Assembly (NCBI GenBank): GCA_920105625.2
Contig: OV050032.1
Span: 21,743,981-21,807,980 of the forward strand
Source: Clusia tigrina
Taxonomy: Eukaryota > Arthropoda > Insecta > Diptera > Clusiidae
DNA: 64,000 nt
Direction: 5' to 3'
This document shows positions 37,789-50,585 of this stretch, in pieces. Each line of letters opens with the position of its first letter. Positions within the stretch are counted from its first letter, which is position 1. A program made the translations under genes and the position numbers. The notes under the pieces were generated by a model. The model ran no database searches, was not told where the DNA came from, and saw nothing but the letters and a program-made list of their open reading frames with translations.

Positions 37789-40740
37789 TTAGTAGTGGTG
37801 TCCTTCGTGCTCGTGTACGGGTGCGGTCTTGTGGACTACGGCATTGAAACCGTTGTGCTTGTCAGCAGTGTAGTCAACGGTGCGTATGGAACCATCTGGT
37901 TCAACCAGCGAATATTGTCCTGAAATGGAAAAAAATAGTTTGTTAAATTACCAAAGAGCTCAACAGGGATCGGGGTGCAAAGTTGCGGCATATTGCAACA
38001 GAGCAGTTAGTTAGAACAGTGACAATCTGCAGCTTATAATTTCAGCTGCAAATTTGATAATAGGCCGTGTCTGAATAAGTGTTACCAGCAATGCGCGGTG
38101 GACTCCGGGATCGAGAGATTTATTGTTCCTCCATCGCTCTCAAGGCAGCAGCTCTAGTCGAGTGTTTTTGTGAGCTCATAAGACCACTGCGGCACACATT
38201 TTTACTGGGTGTGGAATATTTTCAGATTTCTCTACTTTTTGACGGGGACTTAGGTTGTGGGGTAAGTTCGGAAGGATTGTCAAGATAAATATAGACTAGT
38301 AAAGAAGGCTTCAGTACTGATATGCAAGTTGTGACTAAGAATCATGGCATAAAACCAACTACTGGAAAAAGGATCTCCCATACAACCCAAACACAATATG
38401 CGTAAATATGCAGACAAATTTTATGTAGGCTGATCTACAACTGCTCATGTAGTGCGGATATAAGAACCTTATTCTTCCATGCTAAGCTATACAAGGAGTC
38501 CTTTAATCCTGGAGTGATTCATACATTCCTCTGTGAGTATGCTGCATTAGTTGAGTCTCAATGTCGAAATATTTGAAGATAATACAGGCAATACATGAAA
38601 CTAGAAAAGCACCCCTCATATTACGTCGCCCAATTAATACGCAATTTAATTTTTACGTCCGTGAACATTGCTATTCCCAAATGGGATGGAGTAAGTTGCC
38701 CTTTTCCATAGTAAACTTCAACCATGTTAGTTCCACATGTTGGAATTTCAGACTTCAGTGTCTGAATTCTTGGTGGAAGTAATCAACAAACACAAAATAT
38801 TGTACTCACCCTTTACAGTGTCACCATCGCGAGTCTCGTGCTGTGATTTCACATCACCAGTGTGGAAGTCATTGACGCCGTACTTGAAAGCATATTTAGG
38901 GGGTGCCTAAAATTAACAGTAAATTATATTATATTATTATTCTTTTTATATAATTATTTTTTAATAAATATTTTTTTGTATACTTTTTACAAATTTTTTT
39001 TTTAATTTTATGTTTTTTAACTGTTGTTATTATTGCTTTTTTACTATACTCACATAATAGTCGACGTGCTCATCCTCGTGATGCTCATGATGCTCATAGC
39101 CATGCTCATCGCCCAATGAGATGCGCTCAATCTGATGATGGTCGTGTCCGTAGTCATGATGGCTGGGCTCCTCATGATGCTGCAAATGCTCATAGCCACC
39201 ATGATGATCCTCATAGTAGTGGTGGTCCAATGGATATGCGAGTGTGAGGCAGAGAGCCGAAGCGAAAATCAAATACTGAAAGAAAACAGCAAATCATTGC
39301 ATAAGATGGTCGAGAAATGAAAAAATAAGGAATGTGCCATTTCGTTGGAGTACGCGTTGAAGCCACGATGTCTGCCAGCCGCAATGAGCGAGTGTGGGCT
39401 GGTCCCAATTTACGAAACAATTGAACAATTCTCCCGGTCAATTGGCAAATTTTCAACTTAATAGCCATGCAATGCGAAAAGTCGTTGTGAAGACACACTC
39501 GACTGGGCAAAGTGCAGCATGGAAGAGTGAATAGAGTTTATTTTTTTGTTTTCGTGAAATAAGGCCCTGGCGTAGATGATGGCATTGCCTGATAGTTAAA
39601 TTGCATAATTAATTTTGAAGTTATTTACAGTTAAAGCGGCGGTTTGCTTGGTTGCCGCTCTTAACTTTTGCTTTTACCAGTGTGCTTGGCAGCTGTGAAA
39701 TGTGCGCTGGTTGCGGTGGCTGCTTGCCGCTGTTTCTCTTTCTTTTCATACCTAATTGCTTTATTTGTCGGTTTCATGCTGCATTGCAGTTGCAATCGCT
39801 ACAGCAAATGACTATAAAATGCAGCTTAAGTGTACGCAATTAATTTATTTTAATTTAACACGCTGCCAGATGCGCGCAGAAGTGTACAAAGAGAGCTGCT
39901 TTTGGAATGTAAAAAAAAATTGGATTGGAAAGGAAAAAACTGAAACGTATTAAAAAAATCCACTCAAATCTATTTACAAATGGTTGATTGCCAGTACTTA
40001 AAATATGACCATAATAAACATCGTTAATTACTCTAAAATACATTGAGCAGACCCGCATACCCAACTCTGTGAAAAGGTTCATATGCCCCCCAATGTTGCC
40101 CAATTAATACCCCATTTGAAGCTAATAATTGAGCCGTTCACTGCGTCAAATGCGTCTACATTCATTAGCAATTTGATTAATTGCTGCCTAGGGAGCACAC
40201 CCAAGCGCTGCAGCTGCAAACTGCCCTTCTCTTTTCCTTTCTCTATTCGTTTAACAACCCCCTCCTCCTCCTCCTCTGTGAGTTGCTACTTTACATATTT
40301 GCTGGTCCTGGGCACAGCCTTCAACTCTGCGTAGAGTGACTAACAGCGCGGTCGTTGCTTGCGTCTCTTGGTTCGGTCAGACCAAAGCGTTAACGTTGGC
40401 GAAAACATCACGCAAACGCGACCTGGCCACGGATGCAAATGCCGAATAAGCTGTGGTCTCCTTAAATTCTTCCATTTTGAGACGATTGGGAGTCAAACTA
40501 AATGCTCCGTCCTAAATTAGTACCAGATTAGTTTGGTTTGTGCCTTGCTTAAATTTTTGTTGCCGTTTTCGATTTGGCTCATTGTTGAGTGTCCTTTTTC
40601 ATTCTATTCTATGTGTAGTTATGCCGATATTACACTTTATTTTGGTGTTTTTTATCTTTATATTATTGATATATATTTTATCTTTTTGTTTAATAAATAT
40701 TTTATCCTTCAAAACTATCCTAGCTCACCTTGAGTGCCAT
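37789..40740 (-). CDS. RR-2 cuticular protein, four exons, 153 aa
   Basis: Structural cuticle protein that would bind chitin in the extracellular matrix. Coding exons on the minus strand are 40740-40729, 39275-39054, 38906-38810 and 37919-37789, with introns GTGAGC..CAG, GTGAGT..TAG and GTGAGT..CAG. All junctions keep frame and sum to 153 codons plus TAA. Exon 1 encodes only MALK, a layout common in fly cuticle genes, and no ATG precedes it for over 230 nt upstream. Residues 1-17 ([17 protein letters not shown]) form a signal peptide. Residues 18-78 are extremely His-rich, with Glu, Asp and Tyr. Residues 82-140 are a complete RR-2 domain, with [34 protein letters not shown] and [15 protein letters not shown] seen directly. 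The C-terminus is a short His/Glu tail ending HHY. Family function is established; tissue and stage are not visible. It could be the counterpart of a Drosophila 66C Cpr gene (inference), so no symbol is given. Confidence 0.93.
40377..40511 (-). CDS. Coding-looking exon inside intron 1 of the RR-2 gene (alternative terminal exon or separate small gene)
   Basis: On the minus strand a possible acceptor (CTAATTTAG) is followed at 40511 by 44 open codons and a TGA at 40379-40377. Read in phase 0 after the MALK exon (40740-40729, donor GTGAGC), it gives a 48-residue peptide beginning [16 protein letters not shown] and containing [20 protein letters not shown], with a 217-nt intron. The codons look used rather than random, and the residues suggest a small soluble helical peptide without a signal sequence. 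The exon lies between the first and second exons of the cuticle gene, on the same strand. It may be an alternative last exon sharing MALK, a separate tiny gene, or chance. The opposite strand is also open here. I recognise no homologue. Confidence 0.3.
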   Translation of the reverse strand, partial: DGAFSLTPNRLKMEEFKETTAYSAFASVARSRLRDVFANVNALV

Positions 40741-40975
40741 TTTAAATTTTTTGTTTATACTTTGTTAGCTTAAAAAAGGAGTAAGCAGCTGTAGTTTAGG
40801 AAACTCTTTGAATTGCGCCTTGTTTAAATATTGATTTATATTTGCTTTTATATTCGATTGTGTTCGATTTGTTTTATTTTGTTATGTTTGTTTTTTTTTT
40901 TTGTTTTTTTGAGTGTTGCAGTAGAACGAGATCACTATTTTGAGCTGATCGAACTTAACGAAACCACTTTCCACC

Positions 40976-41018
40976 ACTGAATAATGTGGCTACCTCGAAA
41001 ATTTGTTGCTTTTATATA
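40976..41018 (-). promoter_or_regulatory. Candidate core promoter of the RR-2 cuticle gene
   Basis: On the minus strand TATATAAAAGC lies at about 41018-41008. A TCAGTG initiator-like site is near 40980-40975, and a weaker CACATT near 40987-40982 has better TATA spacing (about 31 nt). The inferred 5' UTR runs about 240 nt to the ATG at 40740 and contains no upstream ATG. A second TATAAAAGC at 40852-40844 could drive a shorter transcript. This is assigned by motif and position only. Confidence 0.45.
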
Positions 41019-41084
41019 TTTAGGAAGAAAGTGTATAGCGTTGTGTGCGCCGCAGTGGCACTGCCTGTAAACAGCGGCAATAAC

Positions 41085-41345
41085 AGCAACAACAGCAACA
41101 ACAACAGCAGCAGCAGCACCAGCAGCAGCAGCGGTAACAGCGGCAGCAGTAAAAACGTTCAAATTAATAAAAGTGAAACAAAAAAATGTGTACGAAAAAG
41201 CGCAGCTAGCAGCACAAACATACACCAACCACAACAACAACAACAACAACAGCGGTCGGCTACAACAATAAAAGCAGCACCGATAGCAGCAGCAGAAGCA
41301 GCAATAGCAACGGCGGCATCCAACACAGGCAACAGCAATTCACCA
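41085..41345. repeat. opa-like CAG/CAA repeat cluster
   Basis: Dense CAG, CAA and AGC triplets just upstream of the RR-2 gene promoter. The plus-strand frame reads Asn/Ser/Gln/Ala-rich sequence from 40986 to 41357, and the minus strand reads Cys/Val/Ala runs. No conserved domain or splice structure supports a gene, so it is annotated as low-complexity DNA. Confidence 0.7.
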
Positions 41346-41526
41346 CAAGTAAACTGAGAAACCGCTTCGAACGCTTTAAAATAGACCAAAAGCAGCGGCT
41401 TGTGCTTATTGTTGTTGTTGTTGTCATACTGTTCGCTGCCATTGCTAATGTTGTTGTGGATGTGGTTGTTGTTACTACAATAGTTGTTGGCTTGTTGCAT
41501 CGCGAGTGCTGCATCAGTTGGTGTTA

Positions 41527-41583
41527 GTGATGGCAATGGTGATGGCAATGGTGATGGTGATGGTGATGGTGATGGTGATGGTG
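41527..41583. repeat. (GGTGAT)n hexanucleotide repeat
   Basis: About eight GGTGAT/GGCAAT units, giving Gly-Asp or Ile-Thr dipeptides in overlapping frames. Confidence 0.9.
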
Positions 41584-43387
41584 CTTGTGCTGGGAACGCT
41601 ACAACAATTGTGGCATATGTGACTCAAACTGGCACCACTGACAGGACACACATGCACAAACATGAGCGTTGACAATTTTGTGTTTCTTGTGTTGTTGTTG
41701 TTGTTGCAGTTGTTTTTCTTCTTTTTCACATGGAAAAGAAATTAATTAAAATGAAATAAAAGGGAAATGTTTGCACTAGCATAGCATGCGGCGGCGTGAT
41801 GTCGTTTGCATCACTTGCTTGCAAATTGGTTGAATGCATTCTTCAATGCAACTCAAAGCGATGAGAATATTGTAATTTTGTTTGTGGTGTTTTTATAATG
41901 GACTTGGTACAAACGATTTTTTTGTTGCTTAATGATTTGCAAATTTTATTATAACTTTAAAATTTCCTTTTCAGTGATATGAACAGTTTAGGTTTTGCAA
42001 CTTTGGCGTATTGCCCATATATATTTGACCAAAAAGACGTAAACGTGTAATCTATATCCATGAGATTTGAGTCTTGTAGAACGTGAACTAAATAACATTG
42101 AAATTGTTGCCTTATAACTGAGATGCAAGTAGTTTAACTACAAAAGAGGGTATAGAAACCTTCAGGAACTGGTATAAGTAACTCATATCTTTATCACGTC
42201 GTTATCGGGGTAGTTTTAAATATCCACAAATAAAGTTCCTGAAACTGGCATATTTGAGTTCAACAGAATGCATCACTGTGCTTGCCTGATACAGATAAAT
42301 GAAATAACGCTGTTCATGAAAGCCACTTAATACCACTGACACTTGGAGTATATTGCATAAAACCCTCGGCTTAGTTGGTTACAAGATTCACATCAACGAA
42401 GAGTTGTAATAAAATGACCACCCATTTCATTATCCCGTCACCAAGTGAGTTCGAAAATGACGTCGATTTAGCCGAAAAATCATATTTTCGATTGTATCTC
42501 TATATAGGTACATTTTCAACTCGGAAACTAAGTCTATAAGCAACACTAAGGAATTTGGTCATCTATAAAAGGTATAGAGAAGTGGTATGGGCGTTGAATT
42601 AGTCGTCCTTGATCCCTAGTTCTTCTAAAATGTAGCTGGATATAACGCTAAAGAGATATGTTTACTTAGCTTCTGTGGCCTTGGATGGGTTTTGTTTGCA
42701 ACAGGATATTTGGCTGTGCCCGAGGTACCAACAAACTGACGATTTTTTAAGAACTATGTACGTTAATTGTGTTATCACCCTTTCTAAAGACCTATCGTAG
42801 CTGTTTCTGAACTACAGATGGCACATCTATTATATATCGATGGGCCTATACAAAGATATCCTAAGTCATCTCTCACATTTTTTCTGAAGAAGTATTAAAA
42901 GTGTTTTATGGCCATTATCGATATATAACTTAACATCGATAGATAACTTTCCATCTGTTTGACATATTCAAGTGGGAGATATATAAATATATACTATATA
43001 AACACCGTACACTCGTACTCTCAGAACATTCCAAGTGCTCTGCTGTATGAGGTTTTTTTTCCAATATGGATTTAATTGATAAAGATTTCAGAACGTGTCG
43101 GAATGATATCGAAGGGGGTCGCGACCACAAAATTGCCACTTGGTTTGACCACATAATTCAGCTGTGAATTGACTACTGCAGTGACAAGTGTTGAATAACA
43201 ACAATATATGGAACTATAGTAGCACCGCCGGCTCTTTCTTCATAAACTACTGTTAAATAGTGCAAAGTTCCTCCAAATAAAACACTTAAATAATGGCTTC
43301 CATATTTGTTTATTGTGAATAGAGCACTCCCACTTAACCATCTAAGCATACTTAGGAGGAAATGGGACGAAATTGGTACCATTTTCA
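41584..43387. other. No gene recognised
   Basis: Contains a TTG run near 41690. Otherwise unique AT-rich sequence without supported coding potential. Confidence 0.5.
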
Positions 43388-43830
43388 TCTGTGACTAGGT
43401 AGGTGGGTTGGGCAGCCTCATCACCCAGAAAACAGTGATCCCACTTAGACCACCAGTTAGGTCCGTTGTGAGCCGCGGATGCGGGGCATGGCTACGCTTC
43501 CCCCTTCGGATTGAACCAACCTGAGCCTTTTATAAAGAAGAAGGTTGTTAACACCTGACTGGTATAGATTATCTATACTTGTCAAGAGTGGGATTCTAGT
43601 AAACGTGCCCTATTTCTAGCAAAGCTGGACATGTATAGAAGAGGTGCTGGATCGTTTCCAGCTCCTCCTCGTTCCTGCAGCTGCGACAGAAATCATGCGC
43701 ATAGACTCCCATTCTTCTTGCATGATTCCCTATTAGACAGTGTCCCGTGAGGGCTACTATTATAGTCCAAATTTGTAGTCTATTGAGTCTTATGATGTTC
43801 TTGGAAGACGTGACTAAGCATATGTTTGAA
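43388..43830 (-). mobile_element. LINE 3' fragment, family B
   Basis: The minus strand from about 43810 down to a stop near 43600 encodes a run of about 65 residues: IIRLNRLQIWTIIVALTGHC, then LIGNHARRMGVYAHDFCRSC, then EEELETIQHLFYTCPALLEI. This is the classic post-RNase H C-terminal motif (GHC..H..C..C..E..H....CP) of insect Jockey/LOA/R1-like LINEs. The rest to about 43390 is probably 3' UTR, ending in CCACCTACCTAG. The terminal region is unlike family A. It is a 5'-truncated, non-functional copy. Confidence 0.82.
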
Positions 43831-46800
43831 AGGATTTCAGTTTTTCAGATATATTCGCACTATTTAGAGAATTGAACCGTATTGAAAGGGACCATAGTTG
43901 TTGTTGCCAAAGTTACTAAACAGTGGAGAGGTCATCTGAAGATTGCACCTGGAATCTGGTTGCTTTTCACTTAATGCGTCCCCTTCGTTCGTGTGGAAGG
44001 AAGGTTGGACGACATAGTTCCATCGTGCATGCCCACAGCTTTTACTTCACAGCTGCCTGAAAAGATACTCATACTTGGTTCTAGAATGATTGGGTATTAA
44101 GATATGTTTGGAGCAGTGGGGAAATTCTGCTTTTCTCTGCGACTCAATGGAGTTAGTGCTACGGCAGTATTAAGCAATTATCGTGAAGGACTCCCGTTTG
44201 CCATTGACTATAGCTGCGGCACCCTGTATTGTCTATGGCGTGTTATTTAATAAATTATCCCAAGTCTTTTAATTTTACTTTTATTTGTGTTTTCCTCGCC
44301 AAAGGAGCATTTAAAAAATGCTTGGCTCATTTCATTAATTTAAGAGAAACGCCATTGACGACATGATTGCCGATCAGTGCCACAGCATTTCAGTTGGCAC
44401 ACACAGCTGCTGACAACGACAGCGACCGCGGCGACCGCATCGGCCACAACTGCACCAGCGACAACAATAAAGCATGTAATAGGAAATTTTTGCATCAGAT
44501 CGGAGAGCACGTTGCTGCAACAACTGCGTTTGGCTGAGTTGACAATTCCGCCACGAAATTTTGGCAATTGACAGCGAACGCTTTGACACAGCAATGGTGC
44601 TAGCGATGCTCAAACGGCCGAAATGTGGGGGTATGCCCCCTCCAGCATGGCCGCACATCAGCGGTGGGAGCCAATTTGAGTGAGTGCACAAAACGGCCAC
44701 AGCCGCAGTTGACCCAAATTGCCAGCTTGAGAAAATTGTGAGACAATTTAAAATGGACGCCGATTCGTGCCAAGCGCTGCCAACGGACCCGCGGGTTTGA
44801 TTCGTTTGGTCGGTCCGTTTAACAGGAGACCGAATGCAGCGATTTGGAAATGTGTAAGCGCAACTTTTTGTGAGCATTTTGTCTAGTTGTTGTTGTTATT
44901 ATTGTTTATTCGGAAATTTTTAAATAAGTTTTTAAGCATTTTTGTGTGTGTGTTTTCAGAAACGTTGCGTTTGTGAAATTAGCGACAATCAAAGCGAATT
45001 AAGCGCACTTGGAGTCAAAGTTAAGTGCAACACTATTGCGAAATGGAAAATTGTCTGCGAGTGCTGGATTGGCAACGGTCGACAGTGGCAGGCCGGCAGA
45101 GCGGTACAGTGGTGCAGCGACGGACTGGCATGTTGCATAGCTCAGCTATGACTGTGCTGCCGCCACTCAAACACTAATTAATCATAAAAAAAATAAAGAG
45201 AAACACTTTGGAATTGTGATTTTAATGGGAATTGTTGTTGTTGTTGTTGTTGCTGCAACATTATGCAACATTTGACGAGCGCCAACAACCGCAGCGCACG
45301 AAACAATTGCCACAGCCGAAAATTCGCTGCTTTGTGCAATAAGCAACAAAATAACAACAACAAAAATCAATTTCAATAAAAATCAAATTTGGAGTAAGTG
45401 CTGCAAGTGTGTGGCTGTGAGTGTACCGCTCGTGCATTCGGGGCTGCTTGGCTCCTCGCAACTATGCCGAGTGAGCGCCAAATAACGCAAACAAAATAAA
45501 TGTTTAATTATTGCGGCTTGGCTGAGGGTGCGGAGGAGCTGCCAGCGGCACGAAACAGGTGCAAGCGCGTGCGCGCTCAGGTGCCATGTGCCGTGCGGCG
45601 TATGGCGTTTGACGCTATGCGGTATGCGGCACGGAGCGGCAGTAAATGCATATGCCGCTGTTGGAGCATTACACAAGCGCATTTTTACTGCCTTTATTTG
45701 TATTACATATAGTGATGCCCCCTTAGCTGCCATACCGCCTACAGTCCTCCATGCCACCACTGCTATGACCACACCACTCTGAAATGGCTGAAAGTGCAAC
45801 CGCACAAATTACTGCAAGCGGCAATTGCGCATTATGCATAGTAGAGAAGTATCCCGTTGCGTTAATTACTCAAGAATTGTGCCCAAATCACCTGCAGCAG
45901 CCTGTTACCACATCAATCGCTCATTAGAGCAAGCCAGCCATTCAAATTGCTTGCGCCACACTTTCACACAGTGGCAGCTGCACTATCACTGCTGCTGCAG
46001 CCGCATTTTACGGTGCCACTGCTCGTCCCTGTCGCTCATAAAAACGCTGTTAATTGAGTGTTGTTTAGCGTGCGGTATGCAAAGCAACTTCGCTGCCTGG
46101 AGCTGAAAGACGTAAAGACAGAGCAAAACCCAGGCAGGCAGACAGACACAACCCACTTACTCCGTGTGGTTGCCTGCTGCTGCTACTGCTCCTCCAGTTG
46201 GCGGCAGTCTTACCCGGTTACCTGCATTTCTCACTTTACGAGCATGCACTGCCACACTTTGGCTGCTTCCTTTTTGCCTTTTACTGTCGCTGTCTAGCTG
46301 ACTGGCTGACTGTGCATTCGTGTGGTGGCCATTGTGCAGGCGCATGCAGATCAAAAGACGCCCCAGCTGACAGTAGCAGCAGAGTTGCAGCCTGTATCGC
46401 GTTGCGTGGCGCATGCTTTGTAGCATTTCTTTTTGTCCGCAACACCGCAGACACACACTCTGCACAGTTGCGCGCTGCTGCCTGTGTTCAATCATATTTA
46501 TTAACCGCAGACAAACACTGCCGCGGCCGACGCTTCCCACTGCCGTCTCCGCACAACCAAACAATGTAAAAGGGTATTTTCGAGCTTGATTGCACTTGCT
46601 CGTATCTCGTGCGAGCCCGTCTCTGTGTGTCAGTGTGGGAAGTTTGTGGTTTTGTGGCAAAGTGAAGAAAGATGTGTGCCTCTTGTTTTACTTCTATTGG
46701 CGCTGTAATGGCATCCTTCTTGCAGCTGCCAAGTGTTACACGATTGTTCTTCTTGTTTTGTTAATTTAGATATTTTTTCAATTTTTATACAGATTAAGTT

Positions 46801-48613
46801 ATTAAAAGATATAGCAAACAAATAGCACTGCAGAAATGCACATATTCAGTACACCGCCAACAGTAGCCCGGCTGCACTTCTCGCTTATTACTGAACAAAG
46901 CAGACATTCCAAAGATCGCGCCAAAAAAACCTCAGGAAATTAATTAAGTGTGCCACACGCTTAAGTATAAAGGCTGAGTGAGTGGGGAGCAGCAGAAAAT
47001 CAGTGACAAAGAATCTGTATGGAGCTGAATAGTTGAACTATGGTGGCAGGGAGAGAGGGGACAGTGTTGGCAGCTTGCAAACATCCACCATTTCGGCATT
47101 TTGAAGAGCTATAATTATAAATAATAAAACAAGACCATAAACTCTAAACATGTCTTCTCCATTTCTGATTCACTTCGTGGAAGACATACAGCGATATCCT
47201 CCAATTCACTGAATCCAACTTCCAAGTACCACAATTTCCTTGAATAGCCCTAGCATCCGTAATCATGGGGCTATGTTAGAACAAAATTTCGAGCCATGCC
47301 CACTTTTCTGTTGCAGACGTCTGCTACTCACCAGCATCACACACATACGTTTATGACGTATGAGCAGCCACCATAATTAATTATTACGCATACGCCGCGT
47401 ACGTCTCACGGGCATATAAGGCATTGCGAAGCAAGTAAGAGTGCAACTGCTCAATTTATGTATTTATGCGTGTGTGTGTGTGTGTATATAAGTGTGTGAG
47501 AAAGTGCACGTTTTCATTCACGTTAATCAGCTACGCAGCATTTCAGCAAATCAAGCGCAAATAAAGTCGTTGTACAAGAAATAAGAAAAAGCCAACAAAA
47601 GCAACAAAAAGTTGCGCAAATTATTGCAATAGCAGCAAAAACAATCACACTTGAAACACACGCTCGGCAAAAATGTTAACAGGAGCAATGAACTTTAGGA
47701 AAGAGCGGCACACGCATGCGCGGCACTCAACTTGCAGCAACGGTGCAAATGCGTTGCTCCACTTTGGGGCTAATGCTTGTTGTGGTTGTTGTTGTTATTG
47801 CTGTTGTTGATGTTTCTGTTGCTGTTGTTGCTGCTGTTGTATATTGCTGTTTGCTGCAACGAAAGCTGCCTCAGTTGAAGTGTACACACGCATACTTATA
47901 AGCCAACTGGCCAACTAGGAAGGTGCTAGTGGCCTGCGGTAAGGGTAACGCCATACACATGTGTGAAATAATTACTTGCACAGTTTCTAAACTTCAAAAA
48001 TTGCACGTCAAATGTAAACAAACTTTCCATATAAAATCTCTCATGAGCCAATTAACGAGTGGAAGTGGCAAAATGAAATCGTCACCTTTTCTGTTGGACC
48101 AGTGGAGGCCGGAGCGGAGCAGGGACAGATCGGATTTCTTTTAAAATTTTTCGTTCTGTTATATAATACAAAATATGCGGAGTGCACCAAAGGATACTCA
48201 TACTCTCATCGAACATATGTCACCTCTGAAAAGACGTAGCAGCATGCGTACGAGGCGGTACTAGCCCATCTTGTAACTCTCTGTACCGATCTCTCTGATG
48301 ATTGTGTCGCATCTCCACTCTAACGGATTACGACACTTCGAAAGTCACTACTTACGGGTGTGCATTAGATACAACCATATTACCTCGAAGAAGTAACAAT
48401 CGCCCCATAGTCGAGCCACCTTGCTGCCCCATATCAGAACAAGCGGTGAATACTTTCAAGTATTGGGCTAATCTCTTTTTATTAATATTACAAGAAGGGG
48501 GTCACAAGTTACTCGTAAATCAACGCAAATTGTGCTGCAGGGCGTTCACACATCATAAACGTGCGATATGTTCATTGTACTTGTTGCACCGTCGACAGCC
48601 ATCAATCCCGGTG

Positions 48614-50585
48614 AAACCCTAATTTCTGACACCCCAGAGTACTGTAAAGTATTTCGTAAGGATACACAAAGCTTTAGTGGCTTTTACGACATAACTCTTG
48701 CTGGCATAAGGAACTTATTCATCAGTGCCGAAGGTGGTCACATAACTCTTCGACAGCTTGCTACTTAAACAAGCCTCAAAAGGGGTCAGTACCAATAACG
48801 AAGTTTTGTGATCTCAATTTTACTAAGCAGTCCTGGTATCCATCCTATTGTTAAAATGTTGTTCTGTTTCAGTTCGTCCAGAAGTCAATATGTGAACTGT
48901 TATAGAATATTATTGAAGCTAAGATCTTGGATTTTAGAACCACTTCACTGACCTATATATATATATATATGTATTACTGACTCAATTTGTATATCTACGG
49001 ATTGAGGTATGAAGTACCTCAACGCCACATATCTCTGCGAGGAATTTCCCCATCGATCGAGGGATTTGTAGATTATGGGCCCTCACACTCCGAGCCTAGT
49101 TTCAGCATCGCCAACTTTTACTGTTTCTCAGCTCTCCAAAATTTTGGAACAGTGATGCTAACGATAAACACCAGCGGCCGCCATTAATCGGGATCACTTT
49201 AATACAACTCGAATCATCAGAGAAAAATATTGCCGCTAAATTCTGAAACTGGATCCACAAAGTGCTCTCAAAAGCGACTGAGTTAGCAAACAACAAGAAA
49301 GCAACAACAATAAGAAAGCGCCTTCGCCTCTTTGCATACGAGTACGAGTATTATGCAACTTTATTATAGTGCTTGAATGCCACCCGTGCGATTGGCAAAG
49401 CAGGAAAAATATACTCCAAGGAAGTCGACAATTGAACATAATTGACGAGGGGAGTATCTACGAGTAATAAACACCAATCGATTTGACTGCTCAGATTGGG
49501 CTGCAGCGCTACCTCCGGCGTTTGTGTGGCATACAAATTTACCACACACACACACACAACGAGCCACATGGACGGTTCCTGTGACTTATTTATGAATAAA
49601 TTCCAGTACGCTGCACATGAACACAGCTGCCAGTTCATCGAAGCATTCGGAAATTGGAGCGCTAAATGTAGAGTAGAGCGAAGTGCCACTTTCACTTCAA
49701 GCTGCTTCACAATCATTCTAGGACCAACACTTCTTAGCCCTCTTTTCAGTATTTTTTTTAGTTTGCTAGTAAAAAAACACACTGGCGATTCCACACAGAG
49801 AAGAATCTCATAGCGTTTCTTTTTATCTTCCGAGTTAAACAACTCATTCCCTCAAACCCTTGAGAACATAATGGATTATGTTGGGTAGAAAGGTACCAAT
49901 AATTCGAATGATCCGAAAGCATATTACGAGCGGAGGAGTATTGACCCATTGGCTTTGGCCCCTAATACGTTTTTAAACTATACTTTCCAGAATCCGAACA
50001 GTTATATTAAAGCCTCTATCGTTAACCCTAAAGGTATTTGATATTCCTGGAGTGCTCACATATCCCATTAGTTTGATCCACTCCGAAATCTCTCATATTG
50101 AGTATTGCTGTTTTGTTTGACTACTCCAGGCAGTATGGCAGAAATTTCGGATAGTAGATGGATGGCTGTGTTTAGCGATTTACGATATTGAAAAGTCACA
50201 TGTCATTGTTCTACGGCTCTGATGTTCTGTGTCATTACTGCAGCTGCCTCTTTTATGAACTTGATTTTACTTGTGGAAATCTCTAAAATACTAATAAAGA
50301 CGATAGAATTGGCGCATCAAGTGTATGTACGTGTGTAGTTGACGGTTGGCAACAACACACGTACAACATTTGACCATCAAATTTCAGTATTCTCCTCTTT
50401 TCGTCGGGTGAAGCCATGGGGTCGGAAACGAATATTGCTCTTGGAATTTAGTAAGCAATATATTATTTTTTCTCTTTAAATTCTATAATTATATGCCGGC
50501 ATTTTTATGTCCCACAACGCCGGCAAAGAGTGGTAAAATTAAAACCCTAATTTCTGAAACCTCAGAGTCCTGTAAAGTTGATTCG
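48614..50585 (+). repeat. Dispersed repeat pair (48614-48656 and 50542-50585)
   Basis: A 43-44 nt segment, AAACCCTAATTTCTGA then C/T-rich bases then CAGAGT.CTGTAAAGT, occurs twice in the same orientation with about 85-90% identity. Both copies read T-L-I-S-(D/E)-T-x-E-x-C-K-V in one frame, so the source may be a transposon coding region or a shared non-coding repeat. Only the ends of this interval are repeats. Confidence 0.6.

Noticed and set aside
40986..41357. Asn/Ser/Gln-rich frame upstream of the RR-2 gene
   Set aside because: Pure opa-type repeat composition over the promoter side; no conserved sequence outside the repeats.
44374..46660. Several 120-167 codon frames on both strands
   Set aside because: GC-richer stretch with few stops in every frame; none shows a domain or consistent exon boundaries.
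49351..49842. 163-codon minus-strand frame
   Set aside because: No recognisable domain; contains CA-repeat-derived Val/Cys runs and competes with open frames on the other strand.
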